DNA of 38,710 bases from Bacteroidota bacterium (GTDB taxonomy: Bacteria; Bacteroidota; Bacteroidia; Bacteroidales; Prolixibacteraceae). Under the pieces are notes generated by a model that had not been told where the DNA came from, made no database searches, and saw only the letters and a list, made by a program, of their open reading frames with translations. The translations under genes were made by a program, and so were the position numbers. The stretch covers positions 1 through 38,710 of the forward strand of contig JAHEYU010000060.1 in NCBI GenBank assembly GCA_023251435.1, given 5' to 3'. Positions 33,957 through 38,710 of the stretch are shown here, in pieces. Every line of letters begins with the position of its first letter. The stretch's first letter is position 1.

Positions 33957-34125
33957 ACGTAAATAATTTGTTTTTTAATTGCCATATGGAACTCGCCAAC
34001 TAGTCATCCTCCTGTGTGAGAAGCAATTCTCATGGCTCGTTTCATTTTGACACTAATTTTAATTGTTAAATAAATTAAGTTATTGGAGAACGCTATGCTT
34101 TCACCAACAACATGATTTGACAGTT
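33957..34125. other. Gap between M56/TonB and TonB genes
   Basis: The gap holds a TGAGAA-GCAA-TTCTCA palindrome near the middle and, on the minus strand, an AGGAGG followed by a ten-codon mini-ORF. No -7 element or ACTA-N6-TAGT operator is visible. The TonB gene may be read through from the M56 gene. Confidence 0.35.
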
Positions 34126-35571
34126 TTATTGCAAAGTAAAATTGATAGGGACTGTATACGATACATTAACAGCCTCGCCTTTTTCTTTACCAGGCTTCCA
34201 TTTTGGCAGACTTTTCACAACCCGTAAAGCTTCTGCATCAAGCAAAGGATTTGCACTTCTTAGAATCTTTAGATTTGAAACTAAGCCATCTTTACCAACT
34301 ACAAAGTTTACAAATACTTTTCCCTGAATGCCATTTTTAATAGCTTCGGGAGGATATTTAACCGATTCTGCAATGAAATTACGCAATGCTATTTGGCCGC
34401 CGGGAAACTCTGGCATTTCTTCCACAATAAAGAATACCTGTTCCTGTGCTGAATTTTCCTGAACGTTTTCCGAAATTGAGGCATTTTCTGCTTCAACTTT
34501 GGCGTTTTGAATATAAATCTTCTCTCCTTTTACGCTATCAATTTGCGAAGCATAATTTCTTGATTTACCAATTATACTTTTCAGTATTTCAATTCCTGCA
34601 GAGTCTCCGGTCACCTGAAGAGTATGGCTCCCCTCTGTCACAAGCGTAATTGTCCTACTGTCTTTTGCGGTTTGCATTGTTACCGATTCCTTTTGTTCGC
34701 AGGCAAATACGGCGACTAAACTCGCGGCAATAACAAACCCAACAAGGATTTTAACGTTGGCTATTTTTCTTGATTTTATTTTTGAAATCATTTTGATACG
34801 GGATTTAATTAACGAATAATTGAAGTTGTTGGTCAAAACCAGTTGGTCGCCAACATACTGATTCAATAGGATTTGCTTGTACCACGAAGGTGCAGTTCCG
34901 TGAGAGATGACGGCCTGATCGGCCAGAAATTCGTGATTTTCGCGCAGCGCCCGCCGAAACATCCAAAAGAAAGGATTAAACCACTGAAATACAGCAACAA
35001 TCTCAAGAACAAGTACATCAAAAGTATGTCCTTGCTGAATGTGCTGTTTTTCGTGCTCGAGCATTTTTTCCCAACCTTTGGTGCTTTGCAGGTTTTTGCT
35101 TACGAAAATGTAATTCAGAAAAGAAAACGGACTTAACTCCCGATCCAGAAAAACCAACTTGATTTTTCCTTCAGGAACAACCTGGTTTTGCGCAATCAAC
35201 CGGATGATCTGGTAAATCCGAAGAAAAAATATACCGGCGAAAACTGCCACTCCCAATAAATACGCATAGCCTAATAAACTGAAGTTCAACACAAATTGCT
35301 CAGCACCATGCGACAATGCCGTTCCGTAAATAGTTACCGAACTTAGCAAATTTATGTATGGAGTTACAGTAACTTCCTGCAAAACGGTTGCCTGAGGCGT
35401 ATAAAACGGGATGTGCAACAGTGGCAAAAATGCCGAGAAACCGATAGAAACCAGCAAAAACCAGCGGTTTATACTGAAAAAAGTTTCTCTCCGTAAAAAC
35501 AGGAAATAAACAAGTGCAAACAAGCTCAGGCTTATTCCCGATTCGAGCAGGTAATTTACAAAACTAGTCAT
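34126..35571 (-). CDS. M56 (BlaR1-like) membrane peptidase fused to a TonB C-terminal domain
   Basis: This 481-residue protein has four membrane helices (about 9-27, 37-56, 94-122 and 272-291) and the M56 zinc-protease domain between helices 3 and 4. HEKQH at 173-177 is the HExxH motif and ENHEFLAD at 211-218 holds the likely third ligand. After helix 4 a periplasmic linker leads to a TonB C-terminal domain (about 389-481; MPEFPGGQIALRNFI, LLDAEALRVVKSLPKWKPG). In BlaR1/MecR1 the periplasmic part binds beta-lactams and the cytoplasmic protease inactivates BlaI; here a TonB domain replaces the beta-lactam sensor. It overlaps the blaI-type gene by 8 bp. The signal could come from TonB-dependent receptors or cell-envelope state, which is inference. 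Confidence 0.92.
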   Translation of the reverse strand: MTSFVNYLLESGISLSLFALVYFLFLRRETFFSINRWFLLVSIGFSAFLPLLHIPFYTPQATVLQEVTVTPYINLLSSVTIYGTALSHGAEQFVLNFSLLGYAYLLGVAVFAGIFFLRIYQIIRLIAQNQVVPEGKIKLVFLDRELSPFSFLNYIFVSKNLQSTKGWEKMLEHEKQHIQQGHTFDVLVLEIVAVFQWFNPFFWMFRRALRENHEFLADQAVISHGTAPSWYKQILLNQYVGDQLVLTNNFNYSLIKSRIKMISKIKSRKIANVKILVGFVIAASLVAVFACEQKESVTMQTAKDSRTITLVTEGSHTLQVTGDSAGIEILKSIIGKSRNYASQIDSVKGEKIYIQNAKVEAENASISENVQENSAQEQVFFIVEEMPEFPGGQIALRNFIAESVKYPPEAIKNGIQGKVFVNFVVGKDGLVSNLKILRSANPLLDAEALRVVKSLPKWKPGKEKGEAVNVSYTVPINFTLQ

Positions 35572-35953
35572 TGGGTGATGGATTTTCGGGTTCCAAATCT
35601 TTTCCTACTTCCTTGATTAATTCTTCAAGTTCTGAGAGGCTCATTTTGTCTTCTTTGGCAAAAAACGAAACCATTTCCTGAAACGAATTACTAAAATAAC
35701 CATTCAGAAAATTTTTGAAGTACGATTTTGTGTAATCCGGTTTGCTGATCAGCGGAAAATACTGATGTGTTTTTCCATACGCGTAATGGTCAACAAATCC
35801 TTTCTTTTCCAGAATCCGGATAATGGTAGAAACCGTGTTGTATGCAGGTTTTGGCTCGGGAAGCTTGTCGACAATTTCTTTTACAAAAGCTTTTTCGAGC
35901 GTCCACAATTCCTGCATAATCTGTTCTTCTGCTTTGGTTAATTCTTTCATCAC
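35564..35953 (-). CDS. BlaI/MecI-family transcriptional repressor
   Basis: This 129-residue protein is a winged-helix repressor: LTKAEEQIMQELWTLEKAFV (residues 4-23) starts the domain, the recognition helix lies in PKPAYNTVSTIIRILEKKGF (about 33-52), and HYAYGKTHQYFPLISK forms the wing. The C-terminal helix (MSLSELEELIKEV) is the dimer arm cut by BlaR1-type proteases. It is the first gene of the operon with the M56/TonB gene. The regulator should bind ACTA-N6-TAGT dyads, and arrays of such dyads stand directly upstream. It is not a proven beta-lactam regulator, since no beta-lactamase or PBP gene is nearby. Confidence 0.93.
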   Translation of the reverse strand: MMKELTKAEEQIMQELWTLEKAFVKEIVDKLPEPKPAYNTVSTIIRILEKKGFVDHYAYGKTHQYFPLISKPDYTKSYFKNFLNGYFSNSFQEMVSFFAKEDKMSLSELEELIKEVGKDLEPENPSPND

Positions 35954-35994
35954 GTAATCAGTTAAATTTAGTTTTCAAATCTCAAAAATCTTGC

Positions 35995-36033
35995 CAAAAC
36001 TAAGCAATTAGTTCGTCAACTAATAATCTAGTT
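35995..36033 (-). promoter_or_regulatory. BlaI operator array 1 and blaI promoter
   Basis: Four half-sites stand at exact 10-bp steps: AACTAA (35998), TTAGTT (36008), AACTAA (36018), CTAGTT (36028). They form two tandem dyads AACTAA-N4-nTAGTT, that is ACTA-N6-TAGT, the spacing I recall for MecI/BlaI operators. On the minus strand, TAGTTTTG (35995-36002) is an exact -7 element merged with the outer half-site and pointing to blaI, so bound repressor would block the promoter. Confidence 0.7.
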
Positions 36034-36139
36034 ATAAAAGACAAAAAAAATAGAACACATTCGTCAGCCAGATTAGAAAATTAGTTTTTTACGCCAATGA
36101 TCCGTTTCATAGCTGATTGGATATCCTGCACAAACATAT

Positions 36140-36178
36140 AACTAACTTTTTAGTTATACAACTAATTCGATAGTTTTG
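36140..36178 (+). promoter_or_regulatory. BlaI operator array 2 and probable kinase promoter
   Basis: AACTAA (36140), TTAGTT (36150), AACTAA (36160) and ATAGTT (36170) repeat the architecture of array 1, with the same N4 spacers in length but different bases. The central TATAACTAA-N4-TTAGTTATA has 9-bp perfect arms (36137-36158). On the plus strand, TAGTTTTG (36171-36178) is an exact -7 element merged with the outer half-site and pointing to the histidine kinase, 203 bp upstream of its ATG. Confidence 0.65.
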
Positions 36179-36310
36179 TTTGAAAATAATGGGAAATGCC
36201 CTGTCTCTACCGAAACGGGTTGAATATTAAAATCTATACAATGCGACAGGTCTTTATTCTAACGGGAATTTTGTCGTACATCCGAATCCTCCAATATCTG
36301 TGAATTTTAC

Positions 36311-36347
36311 AACTTTTTACCATAGTTATACAACACTTATGGTTTTG
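36311..36347 (+). promoter_or_regulatory. Degenerate third copy of the operator/promoter
   Basis: AACTTTTTA (36311-36319) and TAGTTATACAAC (36323-36334) are also found in array 2, where they overlap and are not separated by extra bases. The copy ends in TATGGTTTTG, an imperfect -7 element 35 bp before the kinase ATG. Half-sites ATAGTT-ATAC-AACACT remain. The 428-bp gap holds no other gene; a 20-codon ORF at 36241 has no support. Confidence 0.4.
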
Positions 36348-36381
36348 CACTTGCATAACTTGCCGCGATCAGAATTCATTA

Positions 36382-38472
36382 ATGGTGAGTGATGTATATG
36401 CTCGTAAAATGCAATTACCAATGGAAAAACACAACAAATCAGATAAGGTAGCTCTTCGGCAAAAGGCAGAAGAATTGCAAAAAGTGGATACATCAAAATC
36501 AGTTTCAGTAATTATGGAAGCGCAGATGCTGAAAATGATTCACGAGCTTGAAGCAAACCAGATGGAGTTGAAAATAGAGAATGAAGAGCTCAGAACCCAG
36601 CTCATCGACCGACAGGGGGCCGAAGAATCGCTTATAGCATCAGAAACCCGATACCGCAGACTTTTTGAATCGGCCAAAGACGGGATTCTGATTCTCGATG
36701 CCGAAACCGGGATGATTACTGATGTGAACCCATTTTTAATTGAGATGCTGGGCTATTCAAAAGATCAGTTTCGTAATAAAGCAATATGGGAAATCGGGTT
36801 CCTTAAAGATATAGTTGCCAATCTGGATAAATTTTTGGAATTACAACAGAAAGAATATGTGCGTTATGACGACCTTCCGCTCGAAACGGCTGCCGGACGA
36901 AAAATCAGTGTGGAGTTCGTCAGCAATAGCTATTTTGAAAACAATAAGAAGGTAATTCAGTGCAACATACGGGAGACAACCATTCGAAAACAGGCAGAGC
37001 TGGCGTTGCAAAAGAGTGAATCTCATCTTCGCACACTTGTACAAACAATACCCGACTTAATTTGGTTAAAAGACACCAATGGGGTGTACCTCTCGTGCAA
37101 TCCGATGTTCGAGCGGTTTTTTGGAGCCAATGAAGCTGACATTATTGGTAAAACCGATTATGACTTTGTTGACCGGGAATTGGCAGACTTTTTCCGCAGA
37201 AACGACCGAAAAGCCATAGAAGAAGGGAAACCTACCAGTAACGAAGAATGGGTTACCTTTGCTGACAATGGATACCGTGCCTTTCTGGATACGATTAAAA
37301 CCCCGATATACGATTCAGACGGAACATTGCATGGTATTCTGGGCATTGGGCGGGACATTACCGAACGGAAGAAAGCAGAAGATGCACTGTTTGAAAGCGA
37401 AATAAAATACCGATCATTTTTTGAAAACAGCATGGACGCCATACTTTTAACAAGTCCTGATGGGAAAATACTATCAGCCAACCAGGCAGCATGCAATATG
37501 TTTGGATATACGGAAGATGAACTTATAAAACTGGGCCGATCAGCCATTGCTGATCTGTCAGATTCCCGTTTACCTGTTTTGCTGGACGAACGGAAATTAA
37601 AAGGAAAAGCACGGGGTGAAGTAACATTTCTACGTAAAGACAGAACAAGATTACCTGCAGAAATTTCATCAGCTATTTTCAAAAATCATGAGGGTTTTGA
37701 ACTTTCCAGCATGATCATACGCGACATTACTGATCATATAATTGCTAAAAAAAAACTCATTAGTGCCAAAGAAAAAGCACAGGAAAGCGACCGTTTAAAA
37801 TCTGCTTTTCTATCCAATATGTCGCACGAAATCCGTACACCGTTAAACAGCATCATCGGATTTTCTGAATTGCTGGGCGATCCGGACTTTGAGGAGGATC
37901 AGAAAACTGAATTTACTCAGCATATCATTGCCAATGGAAATAACCTTCTAAAAATTATCAGCGATATAATGGATATATCAAAGATAGAATCAGGTGAAAT
38001 TACCATCCGAAAAAAACATATCAATGCTCATGAATATGTGTTGGGCATTTATGAACAATTTTCTCTTCAGGCCGGAACGCACAAGCCCGAACTAATACTA
38101 AACCTTCCAGACAACGATAAAGAAATAGAAATTTTTGCCGATCCAGACAGGCTCAGACAAATATTTAATAATCTGATTAGCAATGCCTTAAAATTCACCT
38201 CAAATGGCAATATCGAAATTGGATACCGCCCCAAAAGCAAAATGATGGAGTTTTTCGTTAAAGATACCGGAATCGGGATTCCGGCTTCTTATCACCATAA
38301 AATATTTGACCGTTTTAGGCAGGTTGAAGATTCAAAAACACGCAAATACGGCGGAAATGGACTTGGACTGGCCATTACAAAAAATCTGGTTAAGTTAATG
38401 GGCGGAAAAATATGGGTCGAAAGCGAAGTAGATAAAGGTAGTGCGTTTTATTTTACTATGCCCATGAATTAA
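36382..38472 (+). CDS. Cytoplasmic multi-PAS histidine kinase
   Basis: This 696-residue sensor kinase has no membrane helix. A coiled-coil (about residues 45-75, HELEANQMELKIENEELRTQ) leads to three PAS domains: about 83-205 (LFESAKDGILILDAETG), 213-335 (IPDLIWLKDTNGVYLSCNP, with PAC end GIGRDITERKKAE) and 338-455 (FFENSMDAILLTSPDG). HisKA follows with the phosphorylated His482 in SNMSHEIRTPLNSI. HATPase_c has the N box FNNLISNALKFT, G1 VKDTGIGIP and G2 YGGNGLGLAITKNL. There is no receiver domain, and no response regulator in the window. The ATG at 36382 is the first in frame; MEKHNKSD at residue 14 is an alternative. Its promoter region carries the BlaI-type operators, so it may be part of the M56/TonB regulon. 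Confidence 0.93.
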   Translation: MVSDVYARKMQLPMEKHNKSDKVALRQKAEELQKVDTSKSVSVIMEAQMLKMIHELEANQMELKIENEELRTQLIDRQGAEESLIASETRYRRLFESAKDGILILDAETGMITDVNPFLIEMLGYSKDQFRNKAIWEIGFLKDIVANLDKFLELQQKEYVRYDDLPLETAAGRKISVEFVSNSYFENNKKVIQCNIRETTIRKQAELALQKSESHLRTLVQTIPDLIWLKDTNGVYLSCNPMFERFFGANEADIIGKTDYDFVDRELADFFRRNDRKAIEEGKPTSNEEWVTFADNGYRAFLDTIKTPIYDSDGTLHGILGIGRDITERKKAEDALFESEIKYRSFFENSMDAILLTSPDGKILSANQAACNMFGYTEDELIKLGRSAIADLSDSRLPVLLDERKLKGKARGEVTFLRKDRTRLPAEISSAIFKNHEGFELSSMIIRDITDHIIAKKKLISAKEKAQESDRLKSAFLSNMSHEIRTPLNSIIGFSELLGDPDFEEDQKTEFTQHIIANGNNLLKIISDIMDISKIESGEITIRKKHINAHEYVLGIYEQFSLQAGTHKPELILNLPDNDKEIEIFADPDRLRQIFNNLISNALKFTSNGNIEIGYRPKSKMMEFFVKDTGIGIPASYHHKIFDRFRQVEDSKTRKYGGNGLGLAITKNLVKLMGGKIWVESEVDKGSAFYFTMPMN

Positions 38473-38510
38473 TAACGGAATGGCATTCGACTAATTTAGA
38501 ATAAAAAAAA

Positions 38511-38540
38511 AAGGCCGCCTGACTTTACATCGGCGACCTT
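38511..38540 (-). terminator. Terminator hairpin, minus-strand orientation
   Basis: AAGGCCGCC (38511-38519) pairs with GGCGACCTT (38532-38540); the one mismatch is a G-U pair in minus-strand RNA. A 10-base T-run follows on that strand. It should end a minus-strand gene entering from the right; it may also stop the kinase transcript. Confidence 0.75.
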
Positions 38541-38600
38541 CTTTTGATTTAAATGGTTGAGGTGGTTTACGAAATTTATATGGTACAGACCTGTTTTCCG

Positions 38601-38710
38601 CTATGGGACACCCTGAAAATTTTTTGAGATAATTTGACAAAGTTCAGCTTGCATATCGTCCATTTTCAGGAGTTGCGACTTGGTTTGTTTTGATTCGGGC
38701 AGCATATATG
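38601..38710 (-). CDS. C-terminal end of an unidentified minus-strand protein (truncated)
   Basis: A minus-strand frame is open from the window edge to a TAG at 38601-38603 and encodes about 35 residues (with KSQLLKMDDMQAELCQ, ending NFQGVP). The matching minus-strand terminator lies 60 bp further on, which supports real transcription. The stretch is too short to identify, and an open frame of this length can occur by chance. Confidence 0.4.
   Translation of the reverse strand, partial: YMLPESKQTKSQLLKMDDMQAELCQIISKNFQGVP

Noticed and set aside
33990-34020. AGGAGG plus ATG mini-ORF (about ten codons) upstream of the TonB gene, sharing ATGACTAGTT with the M56 start
   Set aside because: Bacteroidota rarely use Shine-Dalgarno sites, the ORF is tiny, and a 10-base match can arise by chance. 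The GTTGGCGA match to the M56 gene just beyond it is also too short to prove a remnant.
34126-35953. Beta-lactam resistance locus (BlaR1/BlaI)
   Set aside because: The M56 protein has a TonB domain and no penicillin-binding sensor, and no beta-lactamase or PBP gene is in the window.
36241-36303. 20-codon ORF in the blaI/kinase gap
   Set aside because: No promoter, no coding bias and no start context; it lies in a non-coding leader region.

Overview
The window looks like chromosomal DNA from a member of the Bacteroidota, most likely Bacteroidales/Marinilabiliales-like; the genus cannot be fixed from this sequence. The signs are a carboxypeptidase-regulatory-domain TonB-dependent receptor paired with a DUF4249 lipoprotein, the block nadK - DUF6089 - uppS - bamA - ompH - ompH followed by murI, an M56 peptidase fused to a TonB C-terminal domain, AT-rich intergenic DNA, few Shine-Dalgarno sites, and many copies of the Bacteroidota -7 promoter element TAnnTTTG upstream of genes. 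Most of the window is ordinary, densely packed core genome with no prophage, insertion sequence, CRISPR array or rRNA.

Layout. 1-7.2 kb: tail of an unknown plus-strand gene, the DUF4249 lipoprotein/TonB receptor pair, an acyl-CoA synthetase, a small conserved protein and an ABC exporter. 7.3-14 kb: class I fumarase; an overlapping pair of an LtaS/sulfatase-type membrane phosphotransferase and a PAP2 phosphatase; a convergent TerC-family and DUF502 membrane-protein pair. 14-17.9 kb: exported MsrB, an OB-fold-like lipoprotein with a PepSY-type membrane protein, and two tRNA-uridine modification enzymes (Dus, TrhO). 17.9-18.4 kb: a 546-bp gap that holds an orphan plus-strand terminator and may encode a small RNA. 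18.4-29.1 kb: a sugar-nucleotidyltransferase-like protein, murI, the envelope-biogenesis block, nadK with a CBS protein, then pdxJ and an alpha/beta hydrolase. 29.2-31.8 kb: tRNA-Arg(UCU), asnA and an MFS transporter.

The most interesting part is 32-38.5 kb. On the minus strand lie a BlaI-type repressor, an M56 (BlaR1-like) peptidase whose periplasmic end is a TonB C-terminal domain, a stand-alone TonB protein that looks like a copy of the last third of the M56 protein, and a secreted TPR protein. A three-PAS hybrid-free histidine kinase diverges from them. The 428-bp divergent region carries two arrays with identical architecture, each of four half-sites at exact 10-bp steps (AACTAA-N4-TTAGTT-N4-AACTAA-N4-nTAGTT). 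The outer half-site of each array merges with a perfect TAnnTTTG element, one firing toward blaI and one toward the kinase. A third, damaged copy lies just before the kinase. I read this as a BlaI operator system controlling both directions, so the protease/TonB sensor and the kinase would form one regulon.

Other notable structure: a cluster of REP-like inverted repeats between the TPR and TonB genes, a recurrent GCCGTCTCAA hairpin used as a terminator at two loci on opposite strands, a dyad at the fumarase start point, and a Gly/Tyr/Ser-rich segment inside the BamA barrel domain.
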